Positions 18,989 to 27,656 of a stretch of 64,000 bases of DNA are shown one piece after another (position 1 is the stretch's first letter; every line of letters begins with the position of its first letter). Source of the stretch: Desulfitobacterium metallireducens DSM 15288 (GTDB lineage Bacteria > Bacillota > Desulfitobacteriia > Desulfitobacteriales > Desulfitobacteriaceae); assembly GCF_000231405.2 (NCBI RefSeq), contig NZ_CP007032.1, positions 3,038,001 through 3,102,000 on the forward strand, written 5' to 3'. A program made the translations under genes and the position numbers. The notes beneath the pieces were generated by a model. That model was not told where the DNA came from, ran no database searches, and worked only from the letters and a program-made list of their open reading frames with translations.

Positions 18989-19327
18989 ATGACTGGATTT
19001 TTAACAAGATTGTTGATCAACGCCCTAGCCTTTCTTATCACCCCATTTTTTATACCTGGTTTTTATCTTGAAGGTGTCTCAGCCGCAATCTTTGCCGCCT
19101 TGGTTTGGGGAATGATCAACACACTCATCCGACCCCTTTTCTCATTTTTTACATTTCCCTTGCAGATTTTATCGCTTGGCATTTTTACGTTAGTTATCAA
19201 TGCTCTCATGCTCGTCCTAACCGCTACACTTGTGCCCGGATTTAGTATTCTCAGCTTTTCTTCGGCATTCTTTGGGGCCATCATTTTGAGTTTTGTAAGT
19301 ATGGTTTTAACCCATTTATTTAAGTAA
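18989..19327 (+). CDS. Small membrane protein, YvlD/phage holin family 4 type
   Basis: 112 aa from the ATG at 18989, which follows GAAAGGATG by the right spacing (an earlier in-frame ATG at 18959 lacks a site). Four hydrophobic helices are apparent: LLINALAFLITPFFIPGF, AIFAALVWGMINTLIRP, LGIFTLVINALMLVLTA and AFFGAIILSFVSMVL. The NTLIRP segment is typical of the YvlD family (Pfam phage_holin_4_2), which despite the name occurs in many chromosomes, often next to stress genes. One of the few plus-strand genes here, divergent from the lipoprotein gene. Confidence 0.85.
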   Translation: MTGFLTRLLINALAFLITPFFIPGFYLEGVSAAIFAALVWGMINTLIRPLFSFFTFPLQILSLGIFTLVINALMLVLTATLVPGFSILSFSSAFFGAIILSFVSMVLTHLFK

Positions 19328-19378
19328 ACTTTTAATATTTTTCCCTTTATTCTTTTTAATATCTATTCGCTATGAAAT

Positions 19379-20302
19379 TTATGTCCAAATCCGGATTCCT
19401 CGGGGTATAAGCGAAAAATGCGCCGGGGTACATCCAGGCTGTTCTCCATCAACCTCAAGGAGCCCATCAGGATCTGACATAATCGTAATATTTCTCCCTC
19501 GATAAACAGAGACGCCAGGGACCTCAAGATGTTTACCTTGATAAATTTTGGGTAAATGTTGCAGAAGTTCTAGAGTGGTAAAGTCCCCCAGAGTGATGAC
19601 ATCAAAAAGTCCATCCGTAAAATCAGCGTTTGGAGCAATCATCATACCGCCGCCGAAAAAATGTCCATTGGCTATCATAATACTGTTGATCTGGTCGTTT
19701 ACTACGTCTTTTCCATCAATAATACATTTCATGCGTTTGTTTTTATACGTTAAAATGCTCACTAGACTGCCTGCCATAAAGGATAACTTTCCACCGAAAA
19801 ATTTGCTATGCCGGTTAACTCTCGCTACAGTCTCCCCACCTAAACCCACATCCGCGACATTGAGAAAATATCGGTGATGTTGAACCCCGAAAGAATCTTG
19901 ATATTGAACGAGACCACAATCGATTGGGATAATTCGTTCGCGACGAAGGACATCAAGAAATGCTGCAAGTCCTCGTTCTTGATTTAGAGAACGAAGAAAG
20001 TCTCCTCCCGTTCCATGTGATAAAATTCCGAGACTTGCTTCTGCATTAATGGTTCGATTGTTTTCAAAGAAACCATTTACAACTTCGTTAAGTGTACCAT
20101 CCCCACCGACAGATAGGATTTGAGAATAATCCTGTAAAGCTTGTCTCGTCAGTAAAGTGGCTTCTCCTGGATAAGTGGTTACGGCATAGTCTACGTTGAT
20201 ATTATTTTCTACTAGGGATTTATGGATTCTAGGCCACTCTTTCCTTGTTCGCCAGTTGGCAGATGCGGGATTTACGATAGCAAACCATGTCTTGTATTTC
20301 AT
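19379..20302 (-). CDS. Diacylglycerol kinase-family lipid kinase (YegS/BmrU)
   Basis: 307 aa, start ATG at 20302 after AAAGGAGATTAAC (an earlier in-frame start at 20356 has no site). N-terminal catalytic domain has FAIVNPASANWRTRK, then the nucleotide-binding loop GGDGTLNEVVNGF (about 66) and GTGGDFLRSL. The family phosphorylates diacylglycerol or related lipids in membrane phospholipid recycling. Convergent with the small membrane protein gene upstream in coordinates. Confidence 0.9.
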   Translation of the reverse strand: MKYKTWFAIVNPASANWRTRKEWPRIHKSLVENNINVDYAVTTYPGEATLLTRQALQDYSQILSVGGDGTLNEVVNGFFENNRTINAEASLGILSHGTGGDFLRSLNQERGLAAFLDVLRRERIIPIDCGLVQYQDSFGVQHHRYFLNVADVGLGGETVARVNRHSKFFGGKLSFMAGSLVSILTYKNKRMKCIIDGKDVVNDQINSIMIANGHFFGGGMMIAPNADFTDGLFDVITLGDFTTLELLQHLPKIYQGKHLEVPGVSVYRGRNITIMSDPDGLLEVDGEQPGCTPAHFSLIPRGIRIWT

Positions 20303-20352
20303 GTTAATCTCCTTTATCTTTTCCAGTATAAAGGAAATTCTTAGAAAAATGA

Positions 20353-20388
20353 ACAAGCACTGAGTGCTTAATCGCGCCCTGTGCTTGT
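20353..20388 (-). terminator. Terminator after the P-loop ATPase gene
   Basis: ACAAGCAC / GTGCTTGT arms with an inner GCACT/AGTGC hairpin, followed on the minus strand by TCATTTTTC. Begins 11 bases after the stop codon of the gene at 20400. Confidence 0.75.
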
Positions 20389-20399
20389 TATATTCTTTG

Positions 20400-21431
20400 T
20401 TACTTAAGTCCTTCGAGATCTCTTAAGATCTGATTCAGCATTTCATCCCTTAGCTGATCCACTCGAGAGAAATCAATTTCATTCATATAAATGGATTTTA
20501 AACGTTCCCTTGCATTTTGAAACTGAACTAGGGCATTTTTGAGAGCACTACTAAAAGGACGATCAAGCCCTTGATCTTTTAATTCTTCGGGTCCACCCTG
20601 CCAAATCGCAAGATTTCTTTGGGGAAAAACAATACCGATGACCTTATCTGGGTAAAGAGGATGGAGTACCATATCTATAATCTGACCTAATTGCTCTGCT
20701 TCGCTAAGAATCCAATCCATCGCTTCTGAGGTTTCTTTTCCGTCCAAACGAATCTGATCAAAATCACTCAAATAATGAGGAGCAAGATTCAACCAACCTT
20801 CACAATCTAAACCATGGAGAAAAAAAGGAGTGACCTTACTTTTTTGAAGCTTGCGTAACGCGCCTTGCGCTTTACTCCAAGGCTCCTCCCTTCCTTCATT
20901 AAGATCTGAGGACGAATAGATGTTAAGTAACCAGGGGCGTTCCTGTTTTCCTTCAAAGGTAGGCGCCTTTGGCCGGATCTTTTCTCCAAATTCTTCAGCT
21001 AATCGGATTCCTATCTCTTTCTGAAGGCGTTTTTCTATATCTTCTAGCTCCAAAATCTGCAAACGATGCTGGTCAAGTTTACGTAGATCACATAGAGGCA
21101 TGAAATCAACAAACTGCTCCACAATCCCAGGAGCACGCCACTTTAGGGGAGCCACTTCATAGAGGTCCAGCATGGCCAAATTACTCCGGCGAATACTAAA
21201 ACCCGCCATTGAATCAGGATCTTGCGCAGAGCGCATGAAATCCACTTCATAACCCCGATCGAGTAGTTCCAGTCCAATCATTTTTATCATTGTCGATTTA
21301 CCCGTTCCCGGACCGCCCATGAGGACATAAGTACGTTTCCATTCTGACATCATATCTGGCAAAAGCGATATGTAACCCCGACTCGTTACTCCTTCAGCGA
21401 AATAATGACGCACGCCCGGTTTTTGAACCAT
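20400..21431 (-). CDS. P-loop ATPase, PRK06851-type, function unknown
   Basis: 343 aa. Walker A MGGPGTGKSTMIKM at about residue 38, following GVTSRGYISLLPDMM. A second half with IYSSSDLNEGREEPW and FFLHGLDCEGWLNLAPHYL is seen. The order resembles the PRK06851 family found in spore-forming Firmicutes, often noted as a hypothetical ATPase. Start is the ATG at 21431 with GGGGGGAAGGAC upstream. No functional partner can be inferred from the neighbours. Confidence 0.75.
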   Translation of the reverse strand: MVQKPGVRHYFAEGVTSRGYISLLPDMMSEWKRTYVLMGGPGTGKSTMIKMIGLELLDRGYEVDFMRSAQDPDSMAGFSIRRSNLAMLDLYEVAPLKWRAPGIVEQFVDFMPLCDLRKLDQHRLQILELEDIEKRLQKEIGIRLAEEFGEKIRPKAPTFEGKQERPWLLNIYSSSDLNEGREEPWSKAQGALRKLQKSKVTPFFLHGLDCEGWLNLAPHYLSDFDQIRLDGKETSEAMDWILSEAEQLGQIIDMVLHPLYPDKVIGIVFPQRNLAIWQGGPEELKDQGLDRPFSSALKNALVQFQNARERLKSIYMNEIDFSRVDQLRDEMLNQILRDLEGLK

Positions 21432-21502
21432 GTCCTTCCCCCCTGTTTGTTTTGCTCGTCGTAGTCTATGCAAACGGAAGGTGAAAGGTCACAGCTTTTG
21501 CA

Positions 21503-21535
21503 TGAAAAATGCCGTCCTAAAACGTAGGACGGCAT
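21503..21535 (-). terminator. Rho-independent terminator after ctpA
   Basis: GATGCCGTCCT / AGGACGGCAT arms with a 6-7-base loop, followed on the minus strand by TTTTTC. Ends the ftsE-ftsX-M23-ctpA unit. Confidence 0.9.
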
Positions 21536-21542
21536 CATCGTT

Positions 21543-22730
21543 TTATTTTATTTTTTCTCGCAGGATCTGCACGGCTTGAGTTAATTGTGAATCATATTTT
21601 CTATCCGTCGGTGCAATAGTGGCTTCTTCACCTTTTTTTAACTCCACCTTAACATCAGGCTCGATTCCTTTTTTATGAATATCAATTTTATTCGGAGTTA
21701 AATATTTTGCAGTCGTCAGTTTAAGGCTTGTTCCCGTATCAAGTGGGAAAATGGTTTGAACAATCCCTTTACCAAAGGTCTTCACTCCGACAAGGGTTCC
21801 TGTTCCTCGGTCTTTAATCGCGCCCGCAACAATTTCTGATGCTGAAGCGCTTTCTTCATTGACAAGTACAACAAAGGGTTTTCCTAGAAAATTATCTTCA
21901 GCGGATTTTGTAAGCGTACGTCCTTCATTATCCACGATATATACCACTGGACCAGATTGCACAAAGCGACTGGCGACCCCAACTGCTGCATCGAGTTCAC
22001 CGCCATGGTTGTACCGAAGATCTAACACAATTCCCTTGTATTTCGAAATATCCATTGTTTTTAATACACTAGCCAATTCATTTGCCGTATTCGTTGAGAA
22101 TTGGGAAATGTCGATATAGGCAATGTCAGAATTACCGGGTAAGGCTTCTCCATCAACCGTGGGCACCGCAATCGCTTCCCGAGTTAAAGGTACTGACAAC
22201 GTCTGTTTTGTGCTGTCACGATAGATCGTTAAATTAACTTTTGTACCGGGATCCCCACGCATCAACGCAACTGCTTTATCTTGTGGAATCGTTGTAGCGT
22301 CTTGATCATCAATCTTCGTAATAACATCACCCGGTTCAAGCCCGGCTTTAGCGGCTGGCGTATTTTTAATGGGACGCAAAACGACAAGTTTATCGGGATC
22401 TTTAAGGCTGATAATGATACCCACCCCGCCAAACTTCCCTTCAATCTGTTCCATTAACTGCGCATTTTCCTCAGCATCCATATAGACTGAATAAGGATCT
22501 CCCAATGAATCGACAATTCCACGTGTCGCTCCCTCAATGAGCTGATTACCGGAGGATTTTTCCAGATAGTCACTTTTTACAAGTTGTACTACACGAACCA
22601 ATCTACCCATGTCCTGCAAATTCGCAACAACAAATCCAGCAACTGTTACGGTAAAGACAATACTCACAATACCTACGATCAACCCGACCTGCTTAAAAAA
22701 GTCTTTCCAATTTCTCTCTTGCAAAGTCAT
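21543..22730 (-). CDS. ctpA: S41 carboxy-terminal processing protease
   Basis: 395 aa membrane-anchored serine protease (CtpA/CtpB-like), which cleaves substrates at C-termini; in Bacillus CtpB acts in the sigma-K checkpoint. TM segment at about 15-37; PDZ domain with GVGIIISLKDPDKLVVLRPI and GLEPGDVITKID; catalytic region with GIVLDLRYNHGGELDAAV, VLVNEESASASEIVAGA (Ser) and FGKGIVQT (Lys). Start ATG at 22730 after GGGAAGGGGCTA; a start at 22784 would add an odd Gly-rich leader built from a duplicated ribosome-site sequence. Follows the murein hydrolase activator, as often seen downstream of ftsEX. Confidence 0.93.
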   Translation of the reverse strand: MTLQERNWKDFFKQVGLIVGIVSIVFTVTVAGFVVANLQDMGRLVRVVQLVKSDYLEKSSGNQLIEGATRGIVDSLGDPYSVYMDAEENAQLMEQIEGKFGGVGIIISLKDPDKLVVLRPIKNTPAAKAGLEPGDVITKIDDQDATTIPQDKAVALMRGDPGTKVNLTIYRDSTKQTLSVPLTREAIAVPTVDGEALPGNSDIAYIDISQFSTNTANELASVLKTMDISKYKGIVLDLRYNHGGELDAAVGVASRFVQSGPVVYIVDNEGRTLTKSAEDNFLGKPFVVLVNEESASASEIVAGAIKDRGTGTLVGVKTFGKGIVQTIFPLDTGTSLKLTTAKYLTPNKIDIHKKGIEPDVKVELKKGEEATIAPTDRKYDSQLTQAVQILREKIK

Positions 22731-22835
22731 TAGCCCCTTCCCACCCTGCAACTCCTCAAAGTCATTAGCCCCTCTTGTCCCCATAGTTGAGACAAACCTT
22801 TGTGATATTATATGCTCATCCTATTGCACTCATAC

Positions 22836-23969
22836 TTAATTAAAAAATTGCATGGGATCAGTAGGGTTCCCATTAACTCGAACTTCGAAATGCAAGTGGT
22901 TACCAGTACTCCAGCCTGTAGTACCTACATAGCCAATAACTTCTCCCGCTTTGACCTCATCTCCTACAGAAACTCCTAGTCGAGACTGGTGACCATAAAG
23001 CGAGGTATAGCCACCTCCATGATCGATAATTACAGCGTTACCGTAGGCTCCATACCAACCTGCCATGATAACCTTACCCGTTCCCGCAGCGAGGATCGCG
23101 GTTCCCCCTGGAGCGGGAAGATCTGTTCCCGTATGTAAACTTTTCTGGCCTGTCACAGGATGGATTCTCCAGCCGTAAGGACTGCTGACTTCATAATGCC
23201 CTGGCAGAGGATAAGTGCTTATTGTCCCTAACACTTTGCCCGATGAGGCCGCTGTTAATTGACGGATTTTCTGAGCCATCGCGGCAGAATCAGCCGCCAA
23301 GCGCACATTTTGTTCCGATAACTCATCTTGCGCTTTTTTATTCTGACTCAGGGCCTCTTGGTATTGTTGATTCTTCCCATCCAAATCCGCTTTCGCTTGC
23401 GCCGCCTGAGTTTGGAGTTGAGCCGCCTGATCACGGCGACCCTGCAATTCCTTCGTTTTCTGCTCAACAGCCACTTTCTCAGCTTGAATCTCCAACAAAA
23501 TTTGTTGGTCATTTTCCACTAATTTTGTAAAATACTCGAGTCGGGTAATAAAATCCTCCAAGTCAGTCGATTGAAAAAGAACCTCCAAATAACTGAGTTG
23601 GCCTTCTTCATAAATTACCCGTACCCGTTTCTGTAAAACCACTCGACGATCGTCAAGCTCCTGCAGACGTTTCGCTAACTCCTTTTCAGAGAGACTAACA
23701 TCCTTCTGGGCTTGATTATATGCCACTTGTTTTTTACTTAATTCTGTTTTGGCAGAGGTAATTTGCGTTGTTAGCGATTGAATTTGCGTTTTCAGCTTGT
23801 CCTCAGAATTGGTCAGTTGATTTAACTTTCCTGCGATTTGATTCTGCTCTTGTTCTAAATCTTTTTGTTGCTGAATCGCATCATTAAGTTCCCCCGCCTG
23901 GAGTGGGAGAACTATACTTCCGAGTAAAACGCCCGTTAATATAAGAGCTATTACTCCTCGTCTAGACAT
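22836..23969 (-). CDS. Murein hydrolase activator / M23 peptidase with coiled coil
   Basis: 377 aa. Signal peptide RRGVIALILTGVLLGSIVLP, then long coiled coils (about 27-225, rich in Gln, Lys, Glu), then an LytM (M23) domain at about 255-375: HTGTDLPAPGGTAI (H-x3-D), GNAVIIDHGGGYTSLYGH and NHLHFEVRVN. All zinc and catalytic histidines are present, so it may be active, unlike EnvC of E. coli. Position just after ftsX suggests FtsEX controls it (as PcsB/CwlO/EnvC-type partners are controlled). Stop 33 bases from ftsX. Confidence 0.92.
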   Translation of the reverse strand: MSRRGVIALILTGVLLGSIVLPLQAGELNDAIQQQKDLEQEQNQIAGKLNQLTNSEDKLKTQIQSLTTQITSAKTELSKKQVAYNQAQKDVSLSEKELAKRLQELDDRRVVLQKRVRVIYEEGQLSYLEVLFQSTDLEDFITRLEYFTKLVENDQQILLEIQAEKVAVEQKTKELQGRRDQAAQLQTQAAQAKADLDGKNQQYQEALSQNKKAQDELSEQNVRLAADSAAMAQKIRQLTAASSGKVLGTISTYPLPGHYEVSSPYGWRIHPVTGQKSLHTGTDLPAPGGTAILAAGTGKVIMAGWYGAYGNAVIIDHGGGYTSLYGHQSRLGVSVGDEVKAGEVIGYVGTTGWSTGNHLHFEVRVNGNPTDPMQFFN

Positions 23970-24001
23970 CTTTCCCCTCCTTTCTCATAACGTCCGCTGA
24001 T

Positions 24002-24886
24002 TTATACTTTTAAAAATTTACGAAGCGAAATTACACTTCCGATTGCTCCTATTGCCATACCTATCAATAGGAGTAAGGACAGCACTTGGCCAATCAGATG
24101 ATAATCTTGGACGACTGGCATAAACGTCAAATTAGAGCTGACATACCCTGCAAGCCATTGATAACCAAAACCAACAACAGGGATAGCCAACAATCCACCC
24201 ATCATCCCAAGGAACATCCCTTCGATCAAAAAGGGCCCACGAATAAAACTATTGCTAGCCCCAACAAGCTTCATGATCTGAATCTCGCGGCGTCTTGAGA
24301 AAACATTCATCTTAATATTGAGAGAAATCAAAACTAAAGAAGCAACCGCAAAAGCGACAACAATACCAATCCCGATCCACCGTAACCAATGCGTAAAACT
24401 CAAAAGCTGTTCCATAATTCCTTGTCCATAACGGACTTTATCCACGCCCTTAAGCGCTTGAATCTGCTCTGCAATCGTTTTAACCTGTTGTGGGTCAGAC
24501 ACTTGCACCGTTAGTTTGTCAGGGAAAGGATTAGTCCCCCCTAAATCAGAAACTAACGTACTCGACTCCATGGATTGCGAAAATTCCTTTAAGGCCTGCT
24601 CTTTAGTCGTTAGGTCCACTGTAGTTACGCCGCTTAATCCTTTGACCTGGTTCTGTAATTCTTTAACTTCATCCAAATTCATCTTATCATTGGCAAATAC
24701 GGCAATCTCGAGTTGAGATTCAAAATCCTTAGCCATGTTATTAGCATTAATCAAGAAGAAGACAGATGCCCCTAAAATCACAAGAGAAGCCATCACCGTG
24801 AAGACGGAAGCCAGACTTAGCCAGAAATTTCGACGTATGGATTTGAAAACAACTTGTAACATGTATTTTAGGGAGTTAATCGACAT
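24002..24886 (-). CDS. ftsX: Cell division ABC-transporter-like permease FtsX
   Basis: 294 aa from the ATG at 24886, which lies inside the end of ftsE and follows GGGAGGATACGG (in-frame starts further upstream, inside ftsE, lack a site). Four TM segments: about 20-42, then an extracellular domain (about 45-165; sequence LEIAVFANDKMNLDEVKELQ), then 175-195, 220-245 and 265-290. FtsX transmits the FtsE ATPase cycle to extracellular peptidoglycan hydrolases. Overlaps ftsE by 11 bases. Confidence 0.95.
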   Translation of the reverse strand: MSINSLKYMLQVVFKSIRRNFWLSLASVFTVMASLVILGASVFFLINANNMAKDFESQLEIAVFANDKMNLDEVKELQNQVKGLSGVTTVDLTTKEQALKEFSQSMESSTLVSDLGGTNPFPDKLTVQVSDPQQVKTIAEQIQALKGVDKVRYGQGIMEQLLSFTHWLRWIGIGIVVAFAVASLVLISLNIKMNVFSRRREIQIMKLVGASNSFIRGPFLIEGMFLGMMGGLLAIPVVGFGYQWLAGYVSSNLTFMPVVQDYHLIGQVLSLLLLIGMAIGAIGSVISLRKFLKV

Positions 24887-25562
24887 ATCCGTATCCTCCC
24901 TGTTGATCATCTCGAGCGACTTTTCCATTTTCAATCGCTATGACCCGTTTCTGCATCTGATCGACTATATCGCGAGCATGAGTAGCCATAACGACAGTAG
25001 TACCCCGTTTATTAATGTTATAAAGCAAATCCATAATCCCCCATGCTGTCTCCGGATCAAGGTTACCTGTGGGCTCATCCGCGACGAGTAAGGCCGGATT
25101 ATTCACGATAGCTCGCGCAACAGAAATCCGTTGTTGCTCTCCTCCTGAAAGCTCATTCGGAAAAACCTTTTCCTTAGAGGCTAAGCCCACAAGATCTAGG
25201 GCCTGCCTAGTTCTATCCCTTACTTCATTCTTCGACATCCCGATAACTTCTAAAGCAAAGGCCACATTTTCAAATACGGTTTTACTGGGTAATAGTCGAA
25301 AGTCCTGAAAAATAACCCCGATATTTCTTCGAAGTCGTGGAACGTCATGGTCCCTCATCCGCAGAAGGTTCTTCCCATTAATTATAACTTGCCCGCGGGT
25401 TGGAGTTTCCTCACGATAAAGCAAACGAATGAGTGTTGATTTTCCTGCACCACTTGGCCCGACTAAAAAGACGAATTCGCCATTTTCAATCGTTAGATTA
25501 ATATCGACAAGGGCCCTGGCACCATTCGAATAAATCTTCGAAACATTTGTAAACTGGATCAT
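24876..25562 (-). CDS. ftsE: Cell division ATP-binding protein FtsE
   Basis: 228 aa, start ATG at 25562 after GGGAGGAAAGGGCTAAA. Walker A LVGPSGAGKSTLIR (about 34), signature ELSGGEQQRISVARA (about 137), Walker B LLVADEPTGNLD, and switch ATHARD. The ABC ATPase partner of FtsX. Preceded by a terminator after the transketolase genes, so it probably has its own promoter in the 25.57-25.65 kb gap, though I see no strong consensus there. Confidence 0.96.
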   Translation of the reverse strand: MIQFTNVSKIYSNGARALVDINLTIENGEFVFLVGPSGAGKSTLIRLLYREETPTRGQVIINGKNLLRMRDHDVPRLRRNIGVIFQDFRLLPSKTVFENVAFALEVIGMSKNEVRDRTRQALDLVGLASKEKVFPNELSGGEQQRISVARAIVNNPALLVADEPTGNLDPETAWGIMDLLYNINKRGTTVVMATHARDIVDQMQKRVIAIENGKVARDDQQGGYGYVD

Positions 25563-25654
25563 TTTAGCCCTTTCCTCCCTCAATTAATGTGTCAGATCCC
25601 TTTTTTTCCCCTAACCTTATTTCAATTCGACACGAGGTAGTGATTTCCTGTAGG

Positions 25655-25695
25655 AAAAATAAAAAGCCCTTCATCTATTTTCACAGATTCAGGGC
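25655..25695 (-). terminator. Rho-independent terminator after transketolase genes
   Basis: On the minus strand GCCCTGAATCT / AGATGAAGGGC stem followed by TTTTTATTTTT. Strong, classical form. Confidence 0.9.
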
Positions 25696-25787
25696 AAGAT
25701 GACAAAGGATTTATTTACCAGAACGAAAGGAGTCCTGCAAGAATTAGGGTTTCATAAAATAACCCATAAATTTCGGCTATTTCCTCA

Positions 25788-26723
25788 TTACTTTCTTTTT
25801 AGGACTTCATCAACTGCTTTAACAATGTCTGTCGGAGTTAGTCCATATTTCTCTAACAGCTCAAGGGGACGTCCGGATTGGCCGAAGCTATCTTTAAGCC
25901 CGACTCGAACCATGGGAGTAGGCGCGTTCTCAGCTAATACTTCGGCCACTGCACTCCCCAAGCCACCAATAATCGTGTGTTCTTCTGCTGTAACAACAGC
26001 GCCAGTAGCTTTAGCCATACGGGTGATTGTCTCTTCATCGAGCGGTTTAACGGAAGCTACATTGACAACTGCAGCCTGAACTCCGCGTCCTGCTAATTCT
26101 TCCGCTGCTTCTAATGCTGCAGCAACCATAACGCCATTCGCAAAAATAGTAACGTCAGAACCCTCACGAATAACGTTGGCCTTACCAATTTCAAACGTAT
26201 AGTTTTCATCAAAGAGTATAGGAACATCAAGCCGTCCCATGCGGATATAAACAGGTCCCTTATATGCAGCTGCTGCGTCAATAGCTTGGCGTGTTTCTTC
26301 ACCATCAGCAGGTACAAGAACTGTCATATTGGGAAGCGCGCGCATAATGGCCACATCTTCGATAGCTTGGTGAGAACCACCATCTTCACCCACGGTAACA
26401 CCGGAATGAGTAGCCGCAATTTTAACATTAATTTTCGGGTAGGCAATTGAGTTGCGGATTTGTTCAAAAGCCCGTCCTGTTGCAAAGACAGCAAAGGTAC
26501 TCGCAAAAGGAATCTTCCCGGCAGCAGCAAATCCAGCCGCTGTGCCCATCATATTCGCTTCTGCAATCCCCATATTGAAAAAGCGCTCTGGGTAATGCTT
26601 AGCAAAATCAGCAGTTTTTGTAGATTTTGATAAGTCCGCATCTAAAACCACGATGTTTGGGTTCTCGGCTCCTAAGGCGACTAAAGCCTTCCCATAAGCC
26701 TCCCGTGTTGATTGCTTAGCCAA
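25788..26723 (-). CDS. Transketolase, C-terminal subunit
   Basis: 311 aa: the pyrimidine-binding and C-terminal domains of transketolase. Motifs TREAYGKALVALGAENPNIV, TFAVFATGRAFEQIRN and SHQAIEDVAIMRALPNM; C-terminus EEHTIIGGLGSAVAEVLAE. Starts with TTG (SD GAGGAGG), overlapping the N-terminal subunit gene by 8 bases. Split transketolases of two proteins are common in Firmicutes and archaea. Moves two-carbon units in the non-oxidative pentose phosphate pathway. Confidence 0.95.
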   Translation of the reverse strand: MAKQSTREAYGKALVALGAENPNIVVLDADLSKSTKTADFAKHYPERFFNMGIAEANMMGTAAGFAAAGKIPFASTFAVFATGRAFEQIRNSIAYPKINVKIAATHSGVTVGEDGGSHQAIEDVAIMRALPNMTVLVPADGEETRQAIDAAAAYKGPVYIRMGRLDVPILFDENYTFEIGKANVIREGSDVTIFANGVMVAAALEAAEELAGRGVQAAVVNVASVKPLDEETITRMAKATGAVVTAEEHTIIGGLGSAVAEVLAENAPTPMVRVGLKDSFGQSGRPLELLEKYGLTPTDIVKAVDEVLKRK

Positions 26724-27546
26724 GATGTGATGCCTCCTCTCTTAATTCAGCAAGCGCCTGTTCTGCTTGTTCTGCACTTGGAGCATTACCATGCCAGCCA
26801 ACCTGGTTTTCCATGAAGGAAATCCCTTTACCTTTGATTGTCTTAGCTAATAAAAGAGTGGGTTTTCCCTTTGTCGCTTTTGCTTCCTCAAAAGCAGTGA
26901 ATAACTGTTCAATATCATGACCGTCAACCTCGATCACATGCCAACCAAAGGCCTGCCATTTATCCAATAAAGGACTGGTCGACATCACCTGATCAGTGGT
27001 TCCATCAATCTGGAGTCCGTTGTAATCTAAGATGCCAGTGATGTTATCTAGTTTATAATGAGCTGCAGCCATCGCTGCCTCCCAAATTTGCCCTTCAGCC
27101 ATCTCACCGTCACCCATCACTACGTAAACACGGTAATCTTTCTTATCCAGTTTCCCCGCCAAAGCCATACCATTGGCTGCGGATAAACCTTGACCCAAAG
27201 AACCTGTAGACATATCAACACCCGGTGTCTTTTTCATATCAGGATGCCCTTGAAGCATCCGTCCAGTTTGTCTTAAGCCTAAAAGCTCTTCCTTTGAGAA
27301 AAATCCTTTTTCAGCCAGAGCCGCATAAAGAACCGGTGCTGCATGGCCTTTTGATAGTACAAAGCGATCCCGATCTACCCAACTGGGGTCTTCGGGTTTA
27401 ATCCGCATCTCGTGGAAATATAGCGTTGCCACGATGTCCGCAGCAGATAAGCTTCCTCCGGGATGACCTGATTTAGCTGGTAAAAGCTCAGTGATGATAT
27501 CCTGACGAAGCTGGTTCGCCATGCGTTTCACTTCAAGAACTGACAT
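26716..27546 (-). CDS. Transketolase, N-terminal subunit
   Basis: 276 aa thiamine-diphosphate-binding half. Contains LLPAKSGHPGGSLSAADIV, MSTGSLGQGLSAANGMALAG and the TPP motif GDGEMAEGQIWEA...NGLQIDG. Works with the adjacent C-terminal subunit as one enzyme. Start ATG after TTAGGAGGGATTAAGC. Preceded by the prfB terminator-like hairpin, so the pair is probably its own unit. Confidence 0.95.
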   Translation of the reverse strand: MSVLEVKRMANQLRQDIITELLPAKSGHPGGSLSAADIVATLYFHEMRIKPEDPSWVDRDRFVLSKGHAAPVLYAALAEKGFFSKEELLGLRQTGRMLQGHPDMKKTPGVDMSTGSLGQGLSAANGMALAGKLDKKDYRVYVVMGDGEMAEGQIWEAAMAAAHYKLDNITGILDYNGLQIDGTTDQVMSTSPLLDKWQAFGWHVIEVDGHDIEQLFTAFEEAKATKGKPTLLLAKTIKGKGISFMENQVGWHGNAPSAEQAEQALAELREEASHLG

Positions 27547-27596
27547 GCTTAATCCCTCCTAATAACTGTTATTTCTCCTGTATTGGATTAAATTAC

Positions 27597-27629
27597 TGAA
27601 CTCATTATTCCCGAGGGATAATGAGTTCA
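27597..27629 (-). terminator. Hairpin after prfB
   Basis: TGAACTCATTAT / ATAATGAGTTCA with a short CCCTCGGGA centre. 27 bases after the prfB stop; U-tract missing, so termination is likely partial. Confidence 0.6.
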
Positions 27630-27656
27630 TCGTATCATCTATTAAGCTAATTCTTA

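Noticed and set aside
25788-27546. Transketolase split by a frameshift
   Set aside because: Both halves have their own start codon and ribosome site with an 8-base overlap, as in the known two-subunit form.
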